Shown here piece after piece: positions 33,974-46,439 of a stretch of 64,000 nucleotides of DNA (position 1 is its first letter; each line of letters begins with the position of its first letter). Origin of the DNA: Plantago ovata (taxonomy: Eukaryota > Streptophyta > Magnoliopsida > Lamiales > Plantaginaceae); the NCBI GenBank assembly GCA_028274465.1, contig CM051455.1, positions 51,714,725-51,778,724 of the forward strand, in the 5' to 3' direction. The translations under genes and the position numbers were made by a program. The notes under the pieces are model-generated. The model was not told the origin of the DNA, did not search any database, and saw only the letters and a program-made list of their open reading frames with translations.

Positions 33974-34545
33974 CTGTTTAGGAGTTGCAATGCTAGATGA
34001 GATTTTGAGTGCATTTTTTTTTCTTTTGTGAAGATGTTTATCGATTGATTGTTTGAAAGCTAGTAGATGTGATTATCTTCTTGTGTGTATATACACGATT
34101 AACTGGCTTAAATGCTCAAGTTTTTCAGTGGCATTTGGAGTTGAATACTTCATTCAAGTGTGTTGCTCTATGAATCTTAAGTTGTACTAATTGAAGCATT
34201 TGTAGTTGAATATTTTGGGGGCTAATTTATAACTTTCTCTAAAACTCCATTGTGGAGTCATGGGGCTCAGATTGTTAGTGGGAAGTGGAACCTTTCTGCT
34301 TCTGGTTTTCCTGACTTAAGCAAACCATTTCTTGATAATCACCATGACACGTTCAAAATTTAAATTATCAGGATGCCACAAAAACAGTTCTAATAAAGCT
34401 CAGTTTCCTTTCTCCTTGAACTGCATATATGAAGATTCTGATCTATATGCGCCACTGTATTACTCTACATTTCCCTACAAAGGGAGTAAGTACTATTCAT
34501 CTGATTTTTCAGTTAACAAAATACTCTTCCCCTAAAAATATGGTG
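33974..34545. other. Convergent 3' region of kinesin and ERO1 genes
   Basis: About 570 bp between the two stop codons, with AT-rich tails and no open frame of interest. Both transcripts must terminate here from opposite sides. Confidence 0.6.
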
Positions 34546-37500
34546 TCATTGGATGAACTTGAATCTTCCCACTGCTTCCTTAACTCTATGCCAAAAAATA
34601 CTTGTCTGCGACAAACCCATCGTCTTTTCAATTGAAGGTCCAAGTTCGTGAACGAGCTTCACAGATTCTGAGAGTCGATTCAGCAGATTCACCAAAGCAA
34701 TCACTTCATTTCTTTGCAATTGCAACTGTACGCACCCAACAAACGTATTATTAGATGATGTATCAATATTTGGAAATGGAAGTGTATTCTGTAATGTGAG
34801 AATTTGAGGTGATGAATAGTCTCAAGATAAGATGGACTTACATGCTGATTTTGATAAATTTTACCGTCGTCTACAGAGAAAAGAATCTTCAGTGCAGTTC
34901 CAAGACCAAGAACTTGAAGTTTACCCCAGAGTCGACATTTCTCACAACCTACACAATCCATCAGAGCACTGTGCAATGTGCAGAACCATAAGAAGTTAGT
35001 CCATCCCGAAGAGCATAAAAGAACAAAACATGCTCAAGTATCACAATTACTTGGGCGAAAGAATGCAAGAGGCCTGAACCCAATGGAACACTGCAACTTA
35101 GCAACTTTTATGATTTACGCTATAACTTGAATAATTTACTTCAAGTTCAGAAACTCATAATTAACAAAATTGTACAAACTCGATTTAGCAAACAGATATG
35201 GCCTATATTCCCTTGTCCTAGATGACATTGCATTTAAAGAAGTGTAAGTTTAAAAAGACGAATCATAATTTCAATACAAAAAAGAACTCACAAATTCTCA
35301 CTCGAGAAGCAATCATAATTCCTGACCAACTGAAGAGAGAGAATTGTAATCTCTTTAAAGGGCAAATAGATTCAAAACTTCCTGACTTTAGCATTTTTGA
35401 AACTAAAATACAATTTCCTATTAAAACTTAAGCATCTCCCCTATCTAGTATTCTAGGGTATGGAACAAAATGTCAATGGATGAATGCAATCCTATATTTT
35501 TCTAACATGTCCAAGTATATGGTAACAAACCTGATATTTCTGAAGTGTGTTTGAGTCTCCACCTTTAGCTCGGGCCCACGTTGTCCCTGCCATAACTTAG
35601 CTTCATCATATGGAAGTGGGCATGCATCCTGAATTTTCGGATTGTAAACCATCTGACGTATCAAAGACTGCGCCTTTAGATCTTCCTCTACATTACCAGT
35701 GTTGTACTCAGCCTGCTCCAGGTAATTTGCCGCCTGAAGTATATGTGAAGGACGGAAAATCAAGTCTCAGAGATCTAGTATATTTTCTCAATATTGTGTG
35801 ACAACAAAGACTTACTTTTGTTACTGCTCGGAGAACAAACATGAAAGTGAAGTACAAGTTGCTCACGCGATCAGGATACCGCAAAACACGATCATAGATC
35901 AGTTCAAGATTTCTACCCCACTGAAAAATGATGCAAATGGATCAGATTTCTGGTTAATATGTTTCAAGCAAGAGAAGATTCATAACATCTTTTAGGCATT
36001 GGAAATTCTTAAACATGGATTAGACTTTGGATAAGCTACAGGGTACCGAAACTATAGCCGTTCATTCTCATGAAGGCCACACAGAATACAAAGCATCCAA
36101 TAATAAAAAATTGGAGAAGTGAGATATGACATAAAATCCTGAAGGAATAATAAAGGTAAAAGTCGAACAAACCAGATTTTGAGGAATAATTAAAGGTAAG
36201 TTACAAACCAGATTTCGAGTCTCATCAAGTAGGTAGTCTGCCCCGATGTGAATAGAAATCGAGGAGTGAAGACCCGAAATTAACTTATATAAGACCCTTT
36301 CCTCCTGGCAAACCTCTCCATGTGCATCTGCAGGAAACACAATAAGGATATGAAAAACCAATGTTCAAATTAACAGTCAGAGAGTAAAACAGGGATTATT
36401 AAGGATCAACTTTATAAACATTACAGATGTAACCAAACATGATGAAAGAGCTATACAAAAATCACTGACATTTTCGACAGTTTTCGGAATATACAGCATC
36501 CCATATCCTCCTGGCTGATGCCCCAGTGTAGCCAGTGTATCGTTCAGGGTTTAATAGAAGGTTAACATATGTCATCTCACCTGCAATTGAAGGGGAGTAT
36601 CAGCACAATTATCTGAACTAATTAGAGAACCATCAGCAATATAAACTCAATATATATTTATCAGGAAGGAACATCAGCAACAAGGTTTTGCATCCAACAG
36701 TACAGCTTTTTCCTTTTTTTTTTTTTTTTTTTTTAGTTGCAGAGAGGGAGACAATAATCAACATTAATAAAGCATAATATGCAGAGAGTTAGAGAAAGGA
36801 TAAATGATTACTGTTGTCAGTCTCGTCGTCTTGGGTCCATGGGTTATCCACTTCGACCCAGCCACTAAAGGCCTTTGAATCTAAGGTGCGGTCGACAGCA
36901 GCTACTGGCTTTCCCTCTTGGCATTTTAAATCATCAGATGAAAGACCAGTGGGCTTCTTCAAGGGTAAAGGAAATTCGTTTTCTGGACATTCACAGACAC
37001 TACAATCGCGCAACTTGCACATACCATCGTCTGGCCAAAAAGGGCAGTCACACCATAATTTAGCCTGTCATGTTTCAGTTACATCAGATAAACTTTTGAA
37101 CAGCAGGCACAAAATATAATCCCTAGCCAACAGCCCAACACAAGTCACACATCACACATATAAACAGCTATTCATAGTTTATCTTGCTATGACTAACAAT
37201 CAAAATGAACATGAACTAATTTTAACACAGCCACAATAAAGGTATTCATGATCTCATCTAAGGTCAATATAAGCTCTCAGTACACCAAAAGTACTGAAAA
37301 GTCGGAGTTGCAACAACTTCTTGATATAATTATGATACTAAGTCTTCTCGTCTAGGATAAATGTGCTCATAAACAAACCTTAAAGTACCGGAAAAATGGA
37401 GTTGCAACAACTTCTTGAAGTAAAGGGTGCAACACATCCTTGTTAAGGCTATCCACAGTCTCATAATCACAACAACAGTCCTCCACAACACCTGTATATT

Positions 37501-37955
37501 TACGAGAATCCTGCATAAATTTAAAGTAAAACTAAGTCTCTTTGTACCATTTGGCCACACCAAATATCAGTCATCTATTGCAAATTCATACCAATTCTAA
37601 AAGCTATCAACTTTATTTCACCAACAGGAATTATTGCAAATTATGATACGAAACATAACATATACTCCATGCATTCAATTAATTAAACACACTTACAAAA
37701 TTAAAAGTTAAAACATGCAAATGCAAGCAAACACATATAATAACAGGACATAAAGAATCCAATCAAAACCTGAAAACACTGGCATAATTTCTGATTGTGG
37801 GCACGATTTGTTGCCAAACCAATGGCCACAACCAAAATCAATATTCCACCAAGAATAGCAGCCCATCTGTTCTTTTTACTCCCCTTTTTCACCTTTTTCT
37901 CCTCTTTCCCATCATTCTTGTGATCACCATTTACAAAAACCTCAGCTTTCACCAT
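34546..37955 (-). CDS. ERO1: Endoplasmic reticulum oxidoreductin ERO1 (471 aa)
   Basis: Nine exons on the minus strand: 37955-37770, 37510-37379, 37064-36812, 36580-36470, 36327-36209, 35920-35816, 35733-35531, 34968-34842 and 34725-34546. ERO1 is the FAD enzyme that oxidises protein disulfide isomerase with oxygen in the ER lumen. A type II anchor ([17 protein letters not shown]) follows a Lys-rich cytosolic start. The shuttle pair lies in CKLRDC (Cys 122 and 127), the active pair in CVGCEKC (Cys 378 and 381), and the cofactor-binding region includes [20 protein letters not shown] and [14 protein letters not shown]. The CCCDYETVD block near residue 73 is typical. Length matches plant ERO1 proteins. 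Convergent with the kinesin gene. Confidence 0.95.
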
Positions 37956-38955
37956 TCCCTGAACCGGTATAATGAAATGTTGTGTATTTACACAGAAATC
38001 CACCAAACCAATTTGGGGGTTTAGGGATTTTTTGTATACACAAAAATTGGAAAAAGAGGAAAGAAAAATAAAGATTACAAATTTATTAATTTATTTGTAA
38101 TAATGGAGGAAAAGTTTAGAAAGGAAGGAAAATCAGGATTGAGGTCAAGGATCAAAATTGGACAACACGCCGGTTTGGTATTTGAGCGGTATTTTGGTCG
38201 TTGACAGTAAATTCAATGGTGGCGCGTGAGGAACAGATGCGATTGATGGAACGTGGCGGGTTTTTGTGGTACGTAGGCTGTACGAAATGACGCGAGCGGT
38301 GGTGTTACGTAATGAATGAAGTTGGCGGAAAGACGAAAGTCAAAGTGACGTTTTAGAGCCAATAGGATCATGCGATTTTGCCATGTTGGACCTTCTACCG
38401 TTTCAGGGTGTGGGTCCGTAGGCGTAACTAGAATGCACCCATATGGCGGCCGATATATATATTTATATGAATCCTTGTCTAATGAAATACCACTCGAACG
38501 AAAGACTAAAATTAGATTTATTTTTTGAAACGGAGACTAAAACTATTTTTTTAGACAAAACAGAGACTAAAACTAGAAAATCTCAAGTGCGAAGAACATG
38601 TCAATTGTTTCTCTACAAAGTTCATACACTGATACTCATTCATTTTTTAATATATTATACTAAATCAAACACCACAATCATTATACAATAATATTCCAAT
38701 TCAAAATCAAATATAAAGTATTTAAAAAAATGAATAAGTATTATTTTTTTTTAAAAAAACTCACATGCTTAATTCAATACCACAAGATCAAAAGCCACGT
38801 GAAATAAGAACACCTAGCTAGACAAATAGTAGGTCTGAGTAGATAGACCGATGGAGCGTGGAGCTCTAAAATAGGTTGATGGTGTTGTAGGTTTTTTCGA
38901 TTGGGGTATGGACCACTAGTTTAGTGCTCAAGATTTTAGGTGGTTGAAAAAGTAT
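37956..38955. other. ERO1 upstream region and left flank of element 2
   Basis: About 1 kb: ERO1 leader and promoter (37956 to about 38420), then AT-rich sequence with short TATATA runs (38448-38470) and CGGAGACTAAAA repeats (38531, 38571). No further gene seen. Confidence 0.5.
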
Positions 38956-38958
38956 TTA

Positions 38959-38990
38959 GGGGATAATTGATTAGTGTGTGTTTATAAATG
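38959..38990. repeat. Element 2 proposed left terminus
   Basis: GGGGATAATTGATTAGTGTG aligns with the inverted right end at about 11 of the first 16 positions, then GTGTGTTT is shared after a one-base shift. TTA precedes it. Repeated GATTGGTT motifs continue inward to 39245. Confidence 0.5.
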
Positions 38991-39279
38991 TGGTCAAAGA
39001 CTGTTTTATGGATTTGGGCCCCCAAATGTAAAATTTTATTCTGCAAGTGTGTTTGTCCAAAAAAATGGACCGATTGGTTGAGATAATTGGACTGCGTTTG
39101 GGCGGAAAGATTACATTTGTGAAACACACATTTTTTATTGGTTTGCAGCATTCTGCAAGTGTGTTTGGGGATTCTGTGCATTTTAAAGTGATTGGTTTGG
39201 ATTGTAATGTTCATAAACTGTGTTTACAAACTCCATGATTGGTTCCCAGTTTAATTTTTGGTTGTCTTTTGAAGTTTTT

Positions 39280-39662
39280 TGAGAAAATAACAAGAACAGA
39301 AGAACAGGTTTTGAGGTTTTTTGCTGAACAGACCAAGAACAGCAGAAGAGATTTCATCAGAAGAACAACAGATTTCATTGAATGCCTGGCCAAAAGATTT
39401 CTTTCAACAAGAACAGAAGAACAGACCAAGAACAGACCAAGAACTGCAGAACAGATTTCATCAGAAGAACAACAGATTTCATTGAATGCCTGGCGAAAAG
39501 ATTTCTTTCAACAAGAACCGAAGAACAAAATTCCTTCATCTGCAGTCTTTAACAAGAACAGTCCAGGATTAACCAGAACAGTTTTTAACAAGAACAGAAG
39601 AAGAGAAGAACAGAATTCATTGAACTTTTTACGCAAAGATTTTAACAAGAACAGTCCTGGAT
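39280..39662 (+). repeat. AACAAGAACAGAAGAACAG minisatellite near the left end of element 2
   Basis: Two near-identical units of about 110 bp (from 39330 and 39436) plus shorter partial copies, built on AGAACAGACCAAGAAC and TTTCATCAGAAGAACAACAG. An open frame of 144 codons runs through it, but it is low-complexity (NKN, EEQ repeats) and is probably noncoding. Subterminal tandem repeats often serve as transposase or Myb-protein binding sites; that is inference here. Confidence 0.75.
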
Positions 39663-39800
39663 TAATTAATTGAACTTCGTACATACGACATAACAAATTC
39701 TACTAATAATTGCAACCAACAGTTGTTACTAGACTCTATATGCCTACCGATATAACGTAGACTTCGTACATACGACATAAAGTTGAACATCTTTCCGACA

Positions 39801-40416
39801 TCAGAATATTACAGCAGAACATATGAAACCACAAACAAATGCACCAGCAACTGTCATGAAATAGAGGTCTGGACTTTTCTCTTCCCCTGGCAGATTCAAA
39901 CTACCTACATTTGTTGGCTCTGGATCGACATAATCAACAAGTTCAGGCATCTCAGCAATGGAAGAATCAGCCTCGTTAACGCAGCTCCCAATTGTGACTT
40001 CATCCTCATCTGCATTCTGAATTGGGACATGAGCTTGTGCACAGATTTGTTCCTTCAGCTCCAGTTCGTTCTTCAACCTGAGATTTTCAGCTCGTAGTCG
40101 ATCAATCTCCTCTACTAGCCCCCGATTTGCATCTCGAAAGTTGTTGATCACCTCCACTGACCTTAGAGTAAACGCCCAGTCAGTCCACTCCCAATAGTTG
40201 CATCCACCAGGCAGCTGATACATGAAAATGAAACAGAAAAACAAGTCAGTGGAATAGTTTTCAGAACTGTAATGCAAATGTGATGGAATATGAGTTTCTT
40301 ACCTTGTATCTCTCACACCGTTCAAATCGTCTTCCCAGGTTTTTTCTAGTCCATGATGTGAAAGAAAGTTTCATCAAGGGACAGTGGTGAATCCGACTTT
40401 GCATTTGAGGCTCCAT
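39801..40416 (-). CDS. GRF zinc-finger / coiled-coil protein E, tail-anchored (175 aa), element 2
   Basis: Exons 40416-40303 and 40214-39801, phase 0, the same intron position as in the four GRF genes of element 1. Exon 1: MEPQMQSRIHHCPLM then LGRRFERC; exon 2: LPGGCNYWEWTDWAF, completing the finger (here His-Cys replaces the first Cys pair). A coiled coil (LVEEIDRLRAENLRLKNEL) and an acidic linker lead to a hydrophobic C-terminal segment (MTVAGAFVCGFICSAVIF). PGGC-x-(F/Y)-WEWTD is nearly identical to protein B. Intact. Confidence 0.75.
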
Positions 40417-41363
40417 GCTTTCTTTTTGAGTGTTTAGTTTGTATGTTTTTTGGGAGGCAGAATTGTGAATGTTGCAATCTGATTTGGGGGTATAAATAAG
40501 AGTTGGAACCCTAAATTGGATAATATCTTTGGTGGCTAAGTGGGGAGCTGCCACTTGTATGGTTGGATGTTCTCCATCCATTTATCTATTAAGTTTCCCT
40601 CCAAAATTTCAATCATCCCTCCAAGAATGTTAGTTGTGTTTCGATGCCTTACATTCGACCTCCGTTGAACATAGAACAAGACTACGAAACTCAAACAAAT
40701 GGATGATTTGTCATTTCAATCTGTATAGAATTCGATACCATCTAGCGTTTGGCTAGTTTTCTAAGAACTGGTGTTTATAATATGGAACAATCACATTGAA
40801 GAGTTATTAGTACTGGCCATACGAATAAAGTAACACATATTAACAATTTGACATGTCGACTGTAATTGCAAGCACTGTCTCAAGTAGTAGTTGTGTTATA
40901 CGTGTCAGTTTTGCGATTTTTGTTGTACATAACTTGATTAGAAGACAAGTAAACGAAAATTAGACTCGTATACTCGTATTGATACTGTCGATTAGTTTGT
41001 ATCTTTTAGCAAACTCTGTTATTGACTTTACCATTCTTTTTAAAAGTCTCTGCATTGAAAATGTATTTCTAACTATAGTTTAGATAGGAATTTGGCTAAG
41101 TTTAAGTTTTGTTGATTATAACCACCCCTTTCATTAACATAAACTGAGATCTTACATGCCAACTAGAAGAACTAAAACATTAAATCACTAAAGACAACAA
41201 CGACCAATTAAGCTCAAACGTAGCAGCAACTAAGCTCTAACAGGTTCTGAAGCAAAATACTTAGACGAACTTAAAAAACAATATGCATAGTGGGGTGGTT
41301 TAGGAGATCAACACAAAATTTTGGGGAGCTCTGTATGACTTATGGCTCTGGACCGCCTAGTGA
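40417..41363. other. Spacer inside element 2
   Basis: About 950 bp of AT-rich sequence between the GRF start and the end of the next minus-strand gene; I see no gene or repeat of note. Confidence 0.5.
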
Positions 41364-42097
41364 TCAGATTCCACCAACTCCTGATGAAGATCCTGGAAAC
41401 TTGGCACACTTCTGCCTTTTGGTACTGTTTCCACTGTGATCCTCCTGTCCACTGCACTCATCTTCATCCTCCGAGTCCTTTGCAATTAGTCCCTCAAGCA
41501 GCGGATCAGTTGATGAATCTGATCCCCATCCATCAGCCACACATTCTGCATCATCAGCATGCTCGCCGTGCCAGTATGACCATCCTTCAAAGATGCAAGA
41601 TAACTCGTCCCAAAGAGGCTCACCATAATCGCGGTACCAAGCATAGCTTTCATTCTCTTGCCATCATAGTTGAAAAGTGTTAGAGATTTTAAAACAATTT
41701 TTTTATTGAACTTCCAGCAACTAGAAATCATTTATCATCCAAGTTGATTATTATCTTGATGAGCTTTTCCCAAACATCTTCTTTGGCAGCAACGAACTTG
41801 TTATCCTCATGGTTCCATTTGAGATCTGTCCTAGCCAGCAGTCTTGTGAAAAGCACGTGACGCTTGTGAAGCATTGTCACGATCTCCTTAATCTCCATAT
41901 CTAGTAAGTCAGGCTGAGATAGGACTTCAAATAGGAAGCGACAGCCTTGTAGCCTTTTTGACAAGTCCTGGCCACTGCCAATCTCCTGCAACACACATTT
42001 TTTCCAACTTCCTTGCAATGAGCTGAACATGACCCTTCTTTTCCTTTCCATCAGGACCGTACCAAGCTTCGTCTTGTGAAGCCCAAGGGGCAACCAT
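41364..42097 (-). pseudogene. Diverged Myb/SANT-like cargo gene with two frameshifts, element 2
   Basis: From ATG 42097 the frame gives MVAPWASQDEAWYG, HVQLIARKLEKM and WQWPGLVKKA, then breaks; YKAVASYLKSYLSLTY continues in a second frame and EIKEIVTMLHKRH, LLARTDLKWNHEDNKF and DVWEKLI in a third. Together they match the intact paralogue at 45177-46054 (WPKVTKKAYYEVAKIL, LKERHSMYHNLLNKTG). Exon 2 (about 41650-41364) has SYAWYRDYGEPLWDELSCIF and an acidic Ser-rich tail. Two single-base indels are needed, so the gene is decayed. Confidence 0.7.
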
Positions 42098-43003
42098 TCT
42101 GTTTTTTGGAGTAAGGTTCTTGGTTTTCTGTTTTGTGATTTTCAGTTTGGATGGATGTGTTTATTTTGTGTTTTCACAAGTGAGCTTATATAAGACAATA
42201 TAGTGTGGCAGCAACTTGTTTACTCAAGCAAGGTGTGCTCACAAGGACTTTAAACGTTCATATTTTAGGTCTTTCGTATTTTAAACGTTCATATTTTAGG
42301 TCTTTCGTTGGACCAAAAACACATGTAACCATGTTATTTTTCCTGCCTTAATATAAATTTATGATATGAACTTGTGAACAACATTACAAGTTCTGTCAAG
42401 ATCAATTAGGGGTCAAGAAATACGAATGACCGGATTTGCTAGGCACAAATTTTATAGGTCGATGGCTCGATTTTGTGTTAGCAACAAATACCAATATTTG
42501 ACAGATAGCTAGTGAAAGCTCCATTGGTTGTTTTCTGTTTGCTAATTATCTTGAATGTAATTAAATTGGCATGTAACGTAGTAGCAGTCGATTTATAAAA
42601 TTCAACTTTACGAAACTTTTAAGTAGTCGATATCTACGGACATAATTAAGAGACCATATCTTAAAGGTTATACTACTTACCATATTTATTTTGATAAATA
42701 TTTACCCTACCAGAATCAAGATGAACGGCTTGGATGGATTACATTAACCGGCCAATAGCTTTTTATCTCCTAACGCACGCCTGCAGAACGACATTAACTT
42801 CTCAGAACGTGTATCGATGTTATGATGGTTTTGCTTAGATAAACAATCAACCATTATCCCACTCAATACACTCATCTACCTCATTGAATGATAAACCTAT
42901 TCTCAGTCTAGGTTTCTTTGCTTTCCAATTCTCAGTAGGAAAGAAAGCTGTAACAAGCTTTCTCATCAATCTCTCACAGGTTCATTTACTAGTCTTACCG
43001 GAA

Positions 43004-44460
43004 ATGGAGGCACAACGTCCTGGACCTTCGGATTTAAGCAAGAAAGGTGCTACTTCTGGCTCTGGACAGAAAAGGGGTAGGGAAAGGCCTAGGAAAGATG
43101 AGAAGAAAAGAGGAGTAGGCCGTCCAGTTCTGTCAAGATCAATCAGGGGTGAGTAAATTTGAATCCTCTTGCCTCAACTACATTGTTAGCATTCTATTCT
43201 GCTTTAAGCACTTGAATGTTATGTATCATATAATTGGCAAGTCTGTGAAGATTCCTGTGTTATATTTAATAGTTTGTGTTAGTAGATTGATATGATTTTG
43301 TAAACATAATTACCAGATCTTGTAAATCTTGTTAAGCTGATAATATGAGAAAAGTAAACTAGAATTACATAGACACTTTTGATACTCTGTGATGATATGA
43401 GTTGCATAATTTGTTTTTTAATGGAGACTGTCAAGGTGATTTCAAATTGTGACTTGCGTGTACATTTCCGGAGAAATAGCATATGAGTTTGAATGCACTG
43501 TCTTCTAATACTGAGAAGCTATCAAGAGTTATTTTTGATTACATTAGTACTATATAGGGTGTTAGTAGTTTGGTTAGAACTTTTTGGAAGCCAGGGTGTT
43601 AGTAGTTTAATTACATTAGTACTGGATAGGGTACTAGATATGGAACCTTTTGGTCACATAGTTGTTCTAGTTTCATTGATACGTCTGTGTTAGTAGTTTG
43701 ATTTGAACTTGCGGGGAATTGATTACCATGTCTTGATAATCTCTTGCTATGTCACAAATTTCTTGTGATATGAGACTGTGTCCTGCATGTACATTTGTTG
43801 GTTAATGGTTTAATTTCTAAAATGATAAATTCGTTGTTGATGATGAAAGTTATATGATTCCAGATCATGTTTGATGACATTTTAAGTTATATGACTAATT
43901 GTTGTTTGATAACACGGTCCAGGTCCTCCTCCAGAGAAGAAAACAATAATTGTTAAGATTGGCCTAGGTGGGATGAAGTTCCGGAGCTGAACCTGTATTA
44001 CAGCGGTGGATATACGCGATATATCCACAACTGTGATCCAGATTCTTTCTCGGTCTGCGACCTGCTCATTGCTATGATGAAGATGGTGTCTGATGTTGAT
44101 CAAGTTGTTCCAACTCGATTCTGGTACCACATCCATGGAGTGGCTTACCCAGGAGGACTTAGAGTGATCCAAGATGATAATGACCTCTCGACTATGTGGG
44201 AAAATGTTCTGGAGCACAACGCAAAATGTGTGTGTGTCTTTGCTCAAGACTTGGCAGTGGATCCATCAGAGGACTATGTAATTCCAGCTTCTCTTCCTCC
44301 ACCAACGGGAAACTTCACCCCAGCAGTTCTTTACGACAAAGCTTTTGAGAGATAGCTACAGAAGGAACAAGTTGGACCTATCGTTCTTTGGGAACAAGAA
44401 GGTGTAGGGGAGGACTGGTATACCTCTGCAGAATCAGTTCCCCGTGTCTACGGTGCCTGA
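43004..44460 (+). pseudogene. PB1-like-domain cargo gene, decayed, element 2
   Basis: Exon 1 (43004-43148) encodes a basic Gly/Arg/Pro-rich start with AT-hook-like pieces (KRGRERPRK, GVGRPV). Exon 2 begins at 43923 (PPPEKKTIIVKIGL); a one-base frame change near 43966-43972 is needed before WDEVPELNLYYSGG. Then come YTRYIHNCDPDSF, FWYHIHGVAYPGGL and DDNDLSTMWEN, matching the element 1 protein. The frame stops at TAG 44353-44355, yet LWEQEGVGEDWYTSAE, the counterpart of EVLGERWYIND, follows before TGA at about 44458. Two disruptions make it a pseudogene. Confidence 0.7.
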
Positions 44461-45176
44461 TCCTTACATTAAGTTTGATGGAGAACTAGTATGTTTAGAG
44501 ATCTGTATTTTCCTTTTGTTTATGAAAACTGATTCAGCTGTTAATGTCGTTAAGATCTGGACCAAGTTTATTTTGATCATCTTTCTGTCAGCTAGTTTCT
44601 TTAAGTTTGTTTGAGGATATTTAAGGTTCAAAGATGTGATTGTCCAGTTTGATTGTATTGAACTGATGAACCTCTAGTAAATGCCCAACTTCTGTGAATT
44701 ACTATTAACTTTTTTTTGGCTTTGTTTGGATATTTTAGGTTCAATTTCTTAAAGTTATTTGAAGAATACTTAACTGTTTTTTAATAGATAGTTATCTAAA
44801 TATATGTTGTCCCTTTAGATATCCTAGTTAATATTATCAGTCAATACTTTTGTCTTTCTTTCAATCCTTCACAGAATACTTGATGATTTTCTGCAACCAT
44901 AATTTGACAAATCCATCCCTTTCATTAAAAACTGACAGAAAATTAACATGATGAGGCAATGACACACTGATCCAACCTAGAACATGTCTACTTGACCACT
45001 TAACTAGAACCAAAACCAAACTGCAGGTAATCAACTACCGATCAAACTTACGAACTAATTACTTCAACCACGGCTAGAACCATACTTGGAAATGTAAAAG
45101 ATACCTTCATAATGCCATACCATCAAGTTAAGCATTAGGATGGTGGGGATGGACTTGTTAAACCTAACTAAGCTAA
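44461..45176. other. Convergent spacer inside element 2
   Basis: About 700 bp of AT-rich noncoding sequence between two convergent cargo genes; nothing else recognised. Confidence 0.5.
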
Positions 45177-46054
45177 CTACTTCATGAACTTGGCTCTGAG
45201 CACAGTCCATGCATTTTCTGAGCCATCTGAATCACTTGCCTCATCTGACTTGACCTCCTCAGTCTCTTCTTCCTCCACCACATTTGCAGATCCCTCAGCA
45301 TCCCCACCGAGTTGTTCAGTTTCGTCACCAGCACCAGCAACAATTCCACCTCCTTCAGCAACGATGATGAATTCACCTGGCTGAGCAGCCTCAAGCATAG
45401 CACCAGCAGCACTTCCTGACCCTTCACCATCCAGGTTTGGAAGGTTAAAGTGATTGTAGGTCAGATGAAGAACAAGCTTATCCCCATCAGAGTCTGTGTC
45501 AGGGCCCACACACTTAGGCTTGAAACTGTCCTTGCGTGACCAGAAAACAGTTTCATCAAAGATAGCATCTAGTAGCTCCCACATCAGTTCCCCGTGGTCA
45601 CGGAAAATAGCGTAGCGTGAATCTGCCTGTTATGAGAAATATAATAAATATTAGTAATTTATCTAAGTCGGTGATCAATGAAAGTTTAAAGATACAGTGC
45701 TTATTGAAAACTCAATTGTACCTCAACCAACTGTGTCCATACTTCAGGGGCAGCATTGAATTTGCAATCAACTGGATTCCATTCCATTCCAGTCTTGTTA
45801 AGCAAGTTGTGATACATGCTGTGACGCTCCTTCAGAATCATGGCAGTTTCATTAATTTGTTCGGTCACGTACTGCACACGAGTGCGTTTCTTCAAAATCT
45901 TAGCAACTTCATAGTAGGCCTTCTTGGTGACTTTTGGCCAGTAGTACTGTCCCTTCAGTGCAGACTTTTTGAGCTGTTTTGCCATGACCTTCACGTGCTC
46001 CTTCGGCATTGGAGCTCTTTCGTACCATAAAGCGTTGTGAGCCTCCTCAGCCAT
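45177..46054 (-). CDS. Diverged Myb/SANT-like cargo protein, intact (260 aa), element 2
   Basis: Exons 46054-45722 and 45626-45177, phase 0. Exon 1: MAEEAHNALWYER, EHVKVMAKQLKKSA, YYWPKVTKKAYYEVAKIL, INETAMILKERHSMYHNLL, MEWNPVDCKF, PEVWTQLVE. The order (helix with W, helix, then a KxRH..Y..LL helix and a W(N/D) turn before a VW..L helix) fits Myb_DNA-bind_3 type domains. Exon 2: YAIFRDHGELMWELLDAIFDE, then a long acidic tail (EEEETEEVKSDEASDSDG) suggestive of an activation or protein-binding region. It is the best-preserved member of the cargo family. DNA binding is inferred only from similarity. Confidence 0.7.
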
Positions 46055-46439
46055 GCTTGTAGTGTTGGTTTTTTAATTCAGATTAGTATGTTTAAGTTTA
46101 TGTTGGAGAAGTGTTGTAGTTGTGATGAACTCAACTCAGCTTGTTGAGCCTATTTATAGAGGCAGAATTAGTGCATTGGAGAGTTAACAAAAATTTGATA
46201 TGGTAGTTGGTTTCAATAACTCACCTTTGTCACTGCCTTGCTATAAAATATAATGCTTAAACAAGAATTTGATTACAAAAGTCATGTGAATAAACTCATC
46301 ATAAATTGAATAACATCTATTTTAATGTATTGAAGCAAAGTCATGTTGAAGCAAAGTCCTCAATCACATTTACATTCCAGTAAACTCAGCTATACACAGA
46401 TTTGTTAGCAATATCTTTTTGCCAGACTATTTGTATTAG

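Noticed and set aside
39239..39673. 144-codon open frame in element 2
   Set aside because: It runs through the minisatellite; the product is only NKN/EEQ-type repeats, and the opposite strand is equally open in parts.
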